This document shows, in pieces, positions 10,867-21,730 of a stretch of DNA of 64,000 nt. The notes under the pieces are model-generated. The model was not told the DNA's origin. It worked only from the letters and a program-made list of their open reading frames with translations, and searched no databases. The stretch is from Orobanche coerulescens (lineage: Eukaryota > Streptophyta > Magnoliopsida > Lamiales > Orobanchaceae), in contig CM065814.1 in assembly GCA_033398695.1 (NCBI GenBank), positions 79,998,358 to 80,062,357 of the forward strand, given 5' to 3'. Position numbers and translations under genes: made by a program. How positions within the stretch are numbered: the first letter of the stretch is position 1; each line of letters starts with the position of its first letter.

Positions 10867-13800
10867 GGAGAATAGACGATCAGGATGCTGATGTCGCATC
10901 AGGTACTGTCCAGATCCTTTCCCAGCCAGTTAGCGTTTTATTCGAGACACGAGCTACGCATTCTTTTATATCCTTGTCTTGTGTAAATCGTTTGAATATT
11001 TCTGGTTTTCATACTTGTGAACCTTATGTTGGTGGTTTACCGAGTGGAGAGAGGATTGTCGGGAACTTAGAAACCAGAAATTTCCCTGTATCATTTGGAG
11101 GCAGAGAATGGCTCTCAAATCTGATTGTGATAGAAATGCAAGGAGACGACCTGATACTCGGAGACGATTGGCTTAATCGATATGGAGCGATAGTAAACTA
11201 CCGAAGGAGTAATATTTCGCTAATCGCCGACGATGGCTCCGAAGTACTGTTTGAAGGATGGAAACCAGGAAGCTCAGGAAAAAATTGATCAAAGCAATGA
11301 AAGCTGTCAAATTGTTGAAACAGGGCTGTACCGGATACTGGTGTTATGTAATGAAGAAAGAATACAAAATTGTGGAACTTTCATCCATTCCTGTTGTGAA
11401 CGAATTTCCAGATGTATTTCCTGACGAGTTACCTGGACTACCTCCACGAAGGGATGTAGAATTCACCATTGAGCTGGAACCCGGAGCTACACCAATTTCT
11501 AAGGCGCCGTATCGTATGGCACCTACTGAGATGTATGAGCTGAAAAAGCAGTTGGAGGAGTTACTGGACAAAGGCTATATTTAGCCAAGCGTTTCGCCCT
11601 GGGGAGCGCCAGTTCTTTTTGTCCGAAAGAAGGATGGATCGCTTCGACTGTGTATTGACTATCGAGAGCTGAACAAGAGGACGATTAAGAACAAGTATCC
11701 GTTGCCACGGATTGATGATCTGTTTGACCAGTTGCAAGGGGCAACAATATTTTCAAAAATCGATCTGAGATCAGGGTATCATCAGCTGAGGATTAAGGAA
11801 TCTGATGTTCCGAAATGAGCATTCAGAGCTCGCTACGGACACTATGAGTTTGTAGTGATGCCGTTTGGTGTCACTAATGCACCTGCTGTATTCATGCAGT
11901 TGATGAACCGAGTGTTCATCGAATATTTGGATAAATTTGTGGTCGTGTTCATTGATGATATTCTAGTGTATTCTGAGAACCCGAAAGAGCATGCACAGCA
12001 TTTGTGGATTGTATTAGAACTTTTAAGAAGCGAGAAAATGTACGCCAAACTCTCTTAGTGTGAATTCTGGCTAAAGGAAGTAATGTTCCTCGGTCATGTG
12101 GTATCAGCTGAAGGAGTCCGAGTAGATCCTCAGAAGATTGAAGCAGTTTTGGATTGGAAGCCTCCAAAGAACGTGAAAGAAGTCCGAAGTTTCTTAGGAC
12201 TTGCTGGGTATTATCGTCGGTTCGTGGAAGGGTTTTCCAAAATTTCCCGCCCACTTACTCGACTCCTGCAGAAAACTCAAACTTTTGAGTGGAACGAGTT
12301 GTGTCAGATTAGCTTTGATGAATTTAAGGAGAGATTGATGACGGCGCCGTTTCTATCACTTCCACAGGGAACTGGAGGATTTATAGTTTACAGTGATGCT
12401 TCGAACCAAGGGCTCGGATGCGTATTGATGCAGAATGATAAGGTGATCGCTTATGCGTCACGACAGCTGAAACCTTATGAAGTGAATTACCCAACACATG
12501 ATTTGGAGCTAGCAACAGTAATTTTTGCTTTGAAGATCTAGAGGCATTATCCGTACGGGACTCACTGTCAGATCTTTATGGATCACAAGAGTCTCAAATA
12601 CATATTCAGTCAGAAAGAGTTGAACATGCGGCAAAGAAGATGGTTAGGACTGATTAAGGACTATGACTTAGAGCTTTTGTATCATCCAGGCAAAGCAAAT
12701 GTAGTGGCCGATGTACTCAGCCGCAAGCCTGTTTCTATTCAGATGCTGGAGACTCTGACCTCCGAACTTAGCCTTCAGAGAGAGATGATTCGAGAAGGAA
12801 TTGAAGTGTGGTTACAAAGAGTCCAAGGACAACTGTGCGTGATGGAAATAACTTCATCATTAACCGAAGAAATCAAATCTAGACAGGCAGATGATCCTCT
12901 GATGATTCGGTTACGTGATGAAGTGATCAAGGGAAAGGCCCCCGGATTTGTAATTCATGATGATGGAGTTTTGAGATTTCAGAACCGACTCTGCGTTCCC
13001 GATGTCAATGTTCTAAAACAGACAATTATGAAGGAAGCTCACAGTTCACCCTATTCTATCCACCCGGGCACCAGTAAGATGTATAAGGACTTGAAGCAGA
13101 ATTTCTGGTGGGACAACATGAAGAAAGATGTAGCGGACTATGTTACGAAATGTTTGAATTGTCAGCAGGTTAAGATCGAGCATCAACGGCCTGCCGTAAT
13201 GTTGAATCCGCTCCCGATTCCTGAATGGAAGTGGCAGGACATATCGATGGACTTTATCACTAGTATGCCGCGAACCAAGACAGGAATGAACATGATTTGG
13301 GTGATAGTTGATCGTTTAACCAAATAAGCTCATTTTCTAGGCATTAAGGACACGTGGGGACCAGATAGGTTGGCACGAGTATTTATTTCGGAGATAGTTC
13401 GATAGCATGGTACGCCGAAGACCATGGTTTCTGATCTTGACGGTCGTTTTGTGTCTCACTTTTGGAAAGCAGTTCATAGGGCCTTGGGAACCGAATTGAA
13501 CTTCAGCACAGCTTATCACCCAGAGACTGATGGGCAATCCAAGAGGACTATTCAAACGGTGGAAGATATGCTGAGGGCTTGTGCCTTAGATTGGTCAACT
13601 GATTGGGAAGTTCATCTACCGTTGATTGAATTTACCTACAACAATAGTTGGCATGCTTCCATTAAGATGGCACCGTTTGAGGCATTATACGGGAGGAGAT
13701 GTAGATTGCCCCTATGTTGGGACAATTCATCAGACTTGATCGGGACAGAACCAGAGTTGATCGTACAAACTCGAGAGAAGATAGCCTTGATTCGTGAAAG

Positions 13801-14325
13801 GCTGTTGACCGCCCAGAGTCGGCAGAAATCTTATGCAGACGTACGCCGTCGCCCATTGGAGTTCAGTACTGGAGGCCACGTACTTTTAAAGGTTTCTCCT
13901 ACTCGGGGAATCTTCCGTTTTGGAAGAATGGGAAAGCTGAGTCCGAGATATATCGGACCGTTCGAGATCCTTGAGAGAGTTGGAGAGCTGGCATACAGAT
14001 TGGCATTGCCGCAATCGTTGAGCCATGTTCATAGCGTATTCCACGTATCCCAGTTACGGAGATATATAGCGGACCCTAGTCATGTCATTGATATCGGGGA
14101 GATCGAGGTCGCTCAGGATGGGACGTTTGAAGAAAGACTGGTCAAGATACTCGAGAGTCGAGTTGAGCAGTTGAGGAACAAACCCATCATTTTGGTCAAA
14201 GTTTAATGGTCACGTCACGGAGTAGTAGAAGCCACATGGTAAACAGAAGATGGCATGAAGTCTAGATATCCCGAGTTATTTTCGTCTTGTGTTTCGGGAC
14301 GAAACTCCTTTTTAGTAGGAGAGTA
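10863..14325 (+). pseudogene. Element C pol: protease, RT, RNase H, integrase, C-terminal tail
   Basis: The protease active site, usually D-T/S-G, reads ETR (VLFETRATHSF, about 10935-10965), so both key positions are changed. Another frameshift near 11270 leads into RT, which stays in one frame to the 3' LTR. It is broken by stops near 11582, 11816, 12056, 12539, 13325, 13403 and 14204. RT shows [12 protein letters not shown] and the catalytic FIDDILVYS. RNase H shows [10 protein letters not shown]. Integrase has the HPG-H/CLNC zinc region, [14 protein letters not shown] and the YNNSWHAS...PFEALYG block. The tail WSRHGVVEATW is the chromodomain-like end of Tekay elements. Confidence 0.92.
14313..14325 (+). 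other. Polypurine tract, element C
   Basis: A short purine-rich run (TAGTAGGAGAGTA) directly precedes the 3' LTR, following the GGGACGAAAC block that ends pol. It would prime plus-strand synthesis. Confidence 0.7.
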
Positions 14326-16703
14326 TGTAATATCCGGATTTATTATGGTGTATTTCATCTGTATTCGAACCCTGTATTATTCGGATTTGTGATCTTGATT
14401 ATTGGAGTATGATATTTCTTTCATTGGTAACTTTGTACATAAGTATATCAACATGCAAATTTTCTCATGCAAACTCGTTATAGCGCACACTGAGAATGTA
14501 GCTTAACGCACGCTATCGGCTACTACTAGCGCACGCTACGAATGTAGTACTTGCGTGCGCTAGGAAATCAATTATTGATCTAGGTGGCTAACACATGCGC
14601 CAGCCGGACGTAGGGCCGGATAAGATTCCCGCGGACGAACCTGGACAATTTTGGAGTCAACTCTTATTAGGGCGCGCTAAGGATGTATAGGTAGCGTGCG
14701 CTAATCTACTTTTGTACAGAAAGTTTATATATGGGCCAGTACTCCATTCTGTTCTCATTTCCTTCGTTCATCTTTCGTTTCTGAGAGACCAGAGAGCATA
14801 TCATCTTTCTTAGACACACTTATAACACATCCACTTGATCATTGGACATTGGATACTTCTTGTTATTTATCATTGAAGAGAAGTAGCACCTTAGAGTGGC
14901 ATATAACCAACCGGAGTCAGATTCTACCTTTGGAGTTCAGTGATTTCGTCATATTAAGGTATGTTGATTCTATCACCAACTCTAGATTCGTGTTATGGAG
15001 AATGAGATGATCATGCTAGCAAAATATTGAGTTTCTTGGGTGAATTATCCAAACCACTTCATGTTTGGAATATTGAGATGATTATGCCTTAAGTACCTTA
15101 ATTATGAACATCATGATTCGAATCTTATTACAATTAATAAGTAGAGGAAGCTTCTATCATTGTTAATCTGAATCTAGTAGGTGTATTAATAGCAATCCCG
15201 GACTTGACTTTAACATCATTATTGTTAGACGAATCTAAAGGATTGATTATGGAAGGATTTATCTTGTAAAGATGGAATGTTAATCAAACTACAGAATGAT
15301 AGTTTTTGATTGATATAAAGGTGTTGATATCGACCGTTAAGTCTTCCGAATGATCGCATGAAGAATTGTAATCGAATGGAATATGGTTTCATAATAGTAT
15401 ACATATTCTTGAATCCGAAGTTGTTGTTATCCGTAAGATCATTCATAACCGTATGAACATGATATTCATGGAGGTAACATGAATTAACACTGAAGATTTG
15501 ATTTGGTTTGATCATGTTGAGATCAGTCTACTACCCAGTAGTAAACTGCCATACACAGTTAGCGCACGCTAAGATATGTAGATTAACGTGCGCTATCGAG
15601 CATGAGTTAACGTACGCTACGTTTGGTACGTAACGTATGTTAGGCCATCAGACGAGTCAGTCGGCTGATCAGTGAAGTACTGACCATGCATAGTTAGCGT
15701 ACGCTAGGCTTTGTTGTTTGCGTGCGCTATCGAGCAGACTTAACGCATGCTACACAGAGTACTTAGCGTGCGCTAAGAAGTTTAGGCAGATTAAATTTTA
15801 TGAGCTTTTGGCCGTAAATCGAATTGTTAGACATTCGTACGACGTGAGATAAATTCTATATTATTTCTTTTGTTAAGGTTCGAGCTTGTTACGTGATTGA
15901 TTGAGGGGGGCGACCTTCGAGTTTTCGTTTTCGTGGAAGTATTGTTCTTGTCTTCGAATTGAGGCAAGTACCTTATTTGTTTTATGTATTGATGTTATAC
16001 ATATTGTCGTGCATGTATGTCGTTGTTGTATGTCCACCTCGTGTTGGTCTGACGGGATCATCGGGGGATCTATGCTAGTGTGCGCTGGATCATCGGACGG
16101 GTTTTTCCACCACGAGTTCGTCTGATGGGATCATCGTGGGTTCTAGGCAGTGAACGCTGGATCGTCGGAATTACCATGTATATGTTGTGATATCATGTTG
16201 TGATTATCAGTTATGTATGTCATTTATGAGTTTCTCGTAGGATAAGACTTGTTGGTATTTTTGTCGTTTACGTTATTATTCTTCGTGAGATATGAATAAT
16301 ATGTTGTGGTACTTGTACTAGCATCGTTGTGCTAACCCCTTCGGGGGTGAACATTTTGTTTTTGTTCAGGATCCAGGAGAGCGGGAAAACAACCACTGGA
16401 GCTGCATGACGACGAGGGTGCAGAGTGATGTTCCGGTCGGGTTTATTTGTCTGTTGTTTATTGGTTATTTCAATAAGTACTCGAGTACGAAGTCATTTAT
16501 GATGAATTTGAATTTGGCGATGTATTAATAAGTTTCTGTTGAACATTTGTATTTTCAGTATTTGGTCAGGACTGTTGTATCTTAATTCTGTTATTTCCAT
16601 TCGTTAGTACCTCTTAATGTCTGTTCAATTCTTCAGCCTTGTAAACCCTTATGTAAAGGATTTACGGCGCTGTAATATTCCTGAATATATCGGGGGTGTT
16701 ACA
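14326..16703 (+). repeat. 3' LTR of element C
   Basis: 2,378 bp and closely similar to the 5' LTR. By eye, differences are sparse except in the upstream TAGCG word cluster, where several substitutions change G/A or C/T within the words. The equivalent hairpin CCCCTTCGGGGG is at 16336-16347. Confidence 0.95.
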
Positions 16704-16708
16704 ACTGA

Positions 16709-18034
16709 GAAGATACTTTGTGTGATCTTTCAACTAAAAAAGGATGCCAGAACTTGGTGGGAAGGAGCCAAACTTGCAGTCAACTTGGAAGGGTTGACGT
16801 CGTAGAGATTTAAAGTAATATTCTATGATAAATACTTCACCAGGGATGCACGGTCTCTCAAGGTCAAAGAGTTTTTGGAGCTGAAACAAAGGGATATTTC
16901 TGTTTGTGAATATATTCGGAAATTTGAAGAAGGTTGTAGGTATGTTCCCTATATTGCTAGGGATAATGCTGAGAAGGTGGATCATTTCCTAAGAGGCCTC
17001 CGACCTAAAATTAGAAGAGATGTGAGGATGTCTACATCAACTGAGTTCAGAGAAATAGTTGACAAAGCGCTGCTCGCAGAAGCTGACAAAAAGGAGATAC
17101 AAAGGTCTTATCAGCAGAAGAGGTAAGCATTTGCTTCAAAAAATTCAGCACATTGGAAGAAATCGGACCAAAAACCAGGCAAAGCCAATTAGAAGCATCC
17201 TGCAGCGAGAGATGCTCCAAATACAATTGAGAAGCCCAAGTGTACTAAATGTGGGAAAAATCACTTTCGAGAATGTTTTGTTGGGTCCAATAATTGTTTC
17301 AGATGCAAGAAGCCCGGACATATGGCGAGAGATTGCCCAAACACATAGAATAAAGTTCAGGGAAGGGTCTTTGCAATGACTCAAGAAGAAGCTGATGCAG
17401 ATGCTTCCGTAGTCTCAGGTACCATTCTGATCTCAGGAATTCCTGCACTTACATTGATAGACCCAGGATCTACACATTCATTTGCATCATGTGCATATAT
17501 GAGAAAATCGGGCATTAAACCAGAACTCTTGAAAGTTGGTTATAATGTGGCTGCTCCGTTTGGAGAAAATATGGATTCTGACCAAATGTTTAGGGCTTGC
17601 ACAGTTCGAATTGGCGGGAGGGTACTCTACGCCGACCTTGTTGTCCTACCAATTTCTAATTTTGATGTTATCCTTGGTATGGACTGGCTAGCTAAATATT
17701 GTGCAAATGTCGACTGCAATAAGAAGATTGTGGCCTTTCAACCAGCAAATGAAGGACGGTTTATTTTTAAAGGTAATTCATATTCATGCTCTTTGTCAAT
17801 TATAACTGCACTGAAAGCTAGGAAGATGTTAAATAAGGGGTATCCTGGCTATTTGGCTAATGTTTTGGACACCTCCCTTGAAATGAAATTGAAGCCTGAA
17901 GATGTAGATGTGGTTAGAGAATTTCCTAAGGTATTTCCAGATGATCTACCAGGGTTGCCCCCAGATTGGGAAATTGAGTTTGCAATCGATGTAATGTCAG
18001 GGACTACCCCTATTTTTAAAAAGCGCCATACAGA
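16709..18034 (+). pseudogene. Element B gag C-terminal part and protease
   Basis: The frame resumes after element C with [17 protein letters not shown] and continues with in-frame stops near 16803, 17124 and 17346. Two zinc-binding motifs follow: an imperfect one (CTKCGKNHFREC) and a canonical CFRCKKPGHMARDC. The protease then shows LIDPGSTHSFAS, the DPGS variant common in plant gypsy proteases, and the distal VILGMDWLA. A one-base shift near 18024 moves reading into the RT frame. Confidence 0.9.
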
Positions 18035-19036
18035 ATGGCACCAACAGAATTGAAAGAATTAAAAACCCAGCTACAAGAATTACTTGATAAGGGATTCATT
18101 CGTCCTAGTTGTTCACCTTGGGGAGCCCCTGTCTTATTTGTGAAAAGGAAAGATGGCTCATTGCGATTATGCATTGACTATAGAGAACTGAATAAGGTGA
18201 CCATCAAGAACAAATATCCTCTTCCAAGGATAGATGATTTATTTGATCAATTGCAAGGAGCATCAGTATTCTCAAAGATTGATTTACGTTCCGGATATCA
18301 TCAACTGAAGGTCAAAGAAGAAGATATCCAAAAGGCAGCATTTAGAACACGATATGGTCACTATGATTTTTTAGTGATGCCTTTTGGTTTGACAGATGCT
18401 CCAACATCATTTATGGATCTGATGAACCGGGTATTCAAGGAGTTCCTTGATAAATTTGTGGTGGTGTTTATTGATGACATCCTTATCTATTCACATGCTA
18501 GAGATGAGCATAAAGGACTCCTCAGAATTATGCTTCAAATTCTCATAGAAAAACGGTTGTATGCTAAATTCAAGAAATGTGAATTCTGGATAGAACAAGT
18601 GGTATTTTTAGGGCATCCAAGGATGGCATTTCTGTTGATCCAAACAAGATAGAGGTGGTGAGTAATTGGCCAACACCAACGAATGTATCAGAGGTTCAAA
18701 GTTTCTTAGGACTAGCCGGATACTACCGACAGTTTGTACAAGGATTCTCGAAGATTGCAACCCCATTAACATTGTGAACAAGGAAGAATATAATGTTTGT
18801 TTGGACTGATGCTTGCGAGGGGAGTTTCCAGGAATTGAAGCGTAGATTAACTACGGCTCCTGTCCTTGCCACTCCTATGGAACAGGTGGCTTTGTTGTTT
18901 ACACTGATGCTTCTAAGAATGGTTTGGGTGCTGTATTAATGCAACATGGAAAGTTAATAGCCTATGCCTCCAGGCAATTAAAAGAGTATGAGAAGAATTA
19001 TCCAACACATGATCTAGAACTGGCTGCTGTTGTCTT
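18035..19036 (+). pseudogene. Element B reverse transcriptase and start of RNase H
   Basis: RT reads well from MAPTELKEL through [29 protein letters not shown] to the catalytic [13 protein letters not shown] (about 18454-18492). A small deletion near 18612 after VVFLGH shifts the frame. [10 protein letters not shown] and [11 protein letters not shown] continue in another frame, followed by a stop near 18777 and a further shift. RNase H starts with [13 protein letters not shown] and reaches [10 protein letters not shown], where element D interrupts it. Confidence 0.9.
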
Positions 19037-20122
19037 TGTTGTTGCCCGAAATATTTATCCGAAGATGAAATACTGCTGGAATAGACGGACAACAAACAAG
19101 GTTGCGGGAGCACTTCCGAGGAGGTGTGAATAACACTAGATTTGCCGGGTTTGTTAGGCCCGGGCTTGAATGCTCTCGCGAGATATTATTAATACCAATA
19201 TTCGTGGATACAAGTACTAATGTAAGAATCTAAATATAATGATTGTAAAAAGATCCTATTTATCTAACTCTTGAGCGGAGCCTTGGTGTTCTTGTTCTCT
19301 ACCGATCGTCTTCCGTGTAGGAGATGCTGAGAGAGAAGAAGGAACCGAGAGATAGCTGTTGCCAAGAGTTGAGAAAGCCAAGTTGTGAGTATTGCTGGTT
19401 CAGAGAGTAAAAATTCGGTAGGTGTTGAAGGCTTTTCCAAGTGCAAGGAGCCTTCTATTTATAGGGGCTGAGATGCCTTGTTTCCTAGCGGGCGATCGCC
19501 TTCCGTCTAATATAATAATGGGGCGATCGTCTTTAAGTCACATGGGTTGTCTGCCTAAAGTCCAAGGCTACGGCCGGCAGCCAGCTGTGCGGTCCAATGA
19601 GGAGCCAGCACGCGTCCGGAGTTGCTGTCACGGGCGGTCCCACGGACACCTTTCGGCGGGCCTGTCGGTTGGTGGAAGGAGGCTGACAGGCTGTGGTCAA
19701 TGATCCGTGAAATGCGGATCTTGTCCCGGCACTGCACGTGGGCTCTGTCCTGAGCTTCGGCCTTTGCCGACTAGGTGATCATCGGCTTCGAGCGGCATGA
19801 GGCGGTCGGTATTGGTCAGTCACCAGAGGTCGGCATAGGTCGGTCACCAAGGGTCAATCGGCAAGTGCCGAGAGATCATCGTCTGCTAGTCGGCCACCAG
19901 GAGTCGATCACCAGTTACCGAGAGACGATCGTCTTAGATGTCGATCGCTCGGCAACGGGACTTGTCCTGGGACCTTCAGTTGGCCGATCTACCTCGGCTG
20001 CTCGGCTATGGCTAGGTTGCCCGATCTCTGGTCGGCAGCTCTGCCTCGGCTGCTCGGCAATGGCTAGGTCGCCCGATCTCTAAGGCAATCGCCGGTCGAA
20101 GAGTATAATTCTCGACACAACA
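19037..20122 (-). repeat. 3' LTR of element D (left copy)
   Basis: 1,086 bp, matching the right copy at 31255-32338. On the minus strand the promoter reads CCCCTATAAATAG. A tandem repeat of about 50 bp containing CTCGGCTGCTCGGC lies at about 19990-20090. The stop-free stretches seen inside the LTR are not genes. Confidence 0.92.
19455..19467 (-). promoter_or_regulatory. TATA box, element D left LTR
   Basis: CCCCTATAAATAG on the minus strand, with the other copy at 31671-31683. Just upstream (plus coordinates 19491-19530) are the perfect palindrome GGCGATCGCC and a second GGCGATCGTC. Confidence 0.65.
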
Positions 20123-20137
20123 ATTGCCCCCCGGCTT
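20123..20137 (-). other. Polypurine tract, element D
   Basis: On the minus strand AGCCGGGGGGCAAT lies directly before the LTR start TGTTGTG, a typical plus-strand primer. Confidence 0.75.
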
Positions 20138-20256
20138 GCTCCGATGTTGAAGACATGGGGCGAGGTGGTTCTTGCTGGCGATCGTGTAACATGAGGACGG
20201 GTGATCCGTTGAGCTGACTTTGGATTCGGACTTGGGCGATCTGGTCGATTCGCTAG
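20138..20256 (-). other. Element D internal remnant left of element E
   Basis: About 120 bp of D internal sequence between its PPT and the insertion point of element E, including the GCTAG target copy at 20252-20256. No coding motif is seen. Confidence 0.6.
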
Positions 20257-20424
20257 TGTTAGGCATATTTTAATACGCTTATTTATCATTATTGTGTATA
20301 CTTTTTGTGAGTAAATCTGCATAAATGAGCCTTTAATGCCCTATTATTTTATGTTTTGCAGGAAATTGGAGTCCGAAAGCTGAAACGAAGAAAAACGGAT
20401 GAAAACGGCGATTTTTGGCCTGGG

Positions 20425-20600
20425 GCCGCGGCACAAGGCAAGTTGGCCGCGGCACACGAAGGTAGCCAGCAGACACAGAGCAAACTGTACTCTGAGCCGC
20501 GGCACAGTTATGGTGAGCCGCGACCCAGAAGAAATAAACAGCGCCCAGGTTTTAATCTGCGCCCAGTGTGCCGCGGCACAGATTAAGTGAGCCGCGGCAC
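20425..20600 (+). promoter_or_regulatory. GCCGCGGCAC palindrome array, element E 5' LTR
   Basis: Six copies or near copies of GCCGCGGCAC in 176 bp, one with the full palindrome TGTGCCGCGGCACA. The array ends 96 bp before the TATA box. The matching array in the 3' LTR starts at 28332. Confidence 0.65.
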
Positions 20601-20696
20601 ACGGGGCGGTTTTGGTGTACTCCGCGTGGGTTTGGGCCGTTTTGAAGCCAGTTCTGGACCTAATCACACGGACGCGATTTGGAGGCTGCTGGGAGC

Positions 20697-20707
20697 TATA
20701 AATAAGG
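20697..20707 (+). promoter_or_regulatory. TATA box, element E 5' LTR
   Basis: TATAAATAAGG in a GGAGCTATAAATAAGGG context. The 3' LTR counterpart is at 28604-28614. Confidence 0.75.
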
Positions 20708-21599
20708 GTTTAAGGCCATAATTAATCTTGAATCTGGGAGCTTTTGGAAGATCAATAAATCTTGGAGGAGGAATATCGCAGAAGAGGAGGATAAGCAGAA
20801 GACATCAAGAGCAGAGGACGGAACCCAGAAGAACGGAGGAATCCGAGCTCTTCATCTGCGTTTGATTTCAATGCTTTCATTCATTATATCTGTATTTTTA
20901 TCTTTTAGCATGTCAGGCTAAAACCCTGTTCTAGGATTTTGATGAAACCTAAGTTTTGACGGATTTACTTTAGATTATCTATATAATTCCCTTTTTTAAG
21001 CAGTTTTCCCAATCGATTTTAATGCTTTCAATTGTCTGGCCAATAATTGGATTGTTTTAATTACCTTACTTGAATCGGGAGAGGAGAGTTGGTGAGGAAC
21101 TATTGGTGAGAGCCGTTTGATCTTGTGAGATAGGAATATACTCATAGGAACTACGTGGCCTTTTGGAGATTTTATGCTTTTTGCCTATTGACGAATTAAT
21201 TCACCTAGGGATAGAGTGCGTTATTCGCCTTTAGAAAAATCTATTGACCTCGGGAGAGGCGGTAGAGTATACTAGCAATCTTCGCCTTCAATAAATTGGG
21301 GAAATCATTAACTTCAGATAATCGAGAGTAAATTCGGATAAACCAAGGTGGATTCAGAATCCTAGACTTATCCATGATTTGATTTTCCTTCTTCAAGCGA
21401 TCGTTTTTACTGTTAGTTCTTTTATTGATTTTCTTTAGTTATTTATTGCAACTCAATTTTCGACTGTTCAAATAAAATTAGAATACACAAAAATCGGTAC
21501 TTAGTGATTCAGTCCTCGTGGGAACGATACTCACTCATCACTTTATTACTTGTCAACGATAACGTGCACTTGCGTTAACGAAAAATCGCAACAAGTTTT

Positions 21600-21617
21600 T
21601 GGCGCCGTTTCCGGGGA
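21600..21617 (+). other. Primer binding site, element E
   Basis: TGGCGCCGTTTCCGGGGA shortly after the 5' LTR, close to the TTGGCGCCGTTGCCGGGGA site typical of Athila/Tat elements. Confidence 0.88.
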
Positions 21618-21730
21618 CTGAAATTTTTACTAATATCGATTTCAGTATTTCTAGTCTTAGTTTGAACATTTTTATCGTTTTTGTTTAATTTTATTTGTTT
21701 GTTTTTCCTTTCAGGTTTTTCGGGTAGTGC

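Larger units (their letters stand above)
7012..16703 (+). mobile_element. Element C, Tekay-like Ty3/gypsy retrotransposon in B gag
   Basis: 9,692 bp. The LTRs of 2,378 bp each start TGTAATATCCGG and end GGTGTTACA. Flanks are GTTGA (7007-7011) and ACTGA (16704-16708), an imperfect 5-bp duplication with three matching bases. B gag reads across the insertion (DDV before, EKILCVIF after), confirming the boundaries. Gag, protease, RT, RNase H and integrase are all present but broken. Confidence 0.93.
20257..21593 (+). repeat. 5' LTR of element E
   Basis: 1,337 bp, the same length as the 3' LTR. It contains a GCCGCGGC word array and a TATA box, and is followed by the PBS. Confidence 0.95.
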
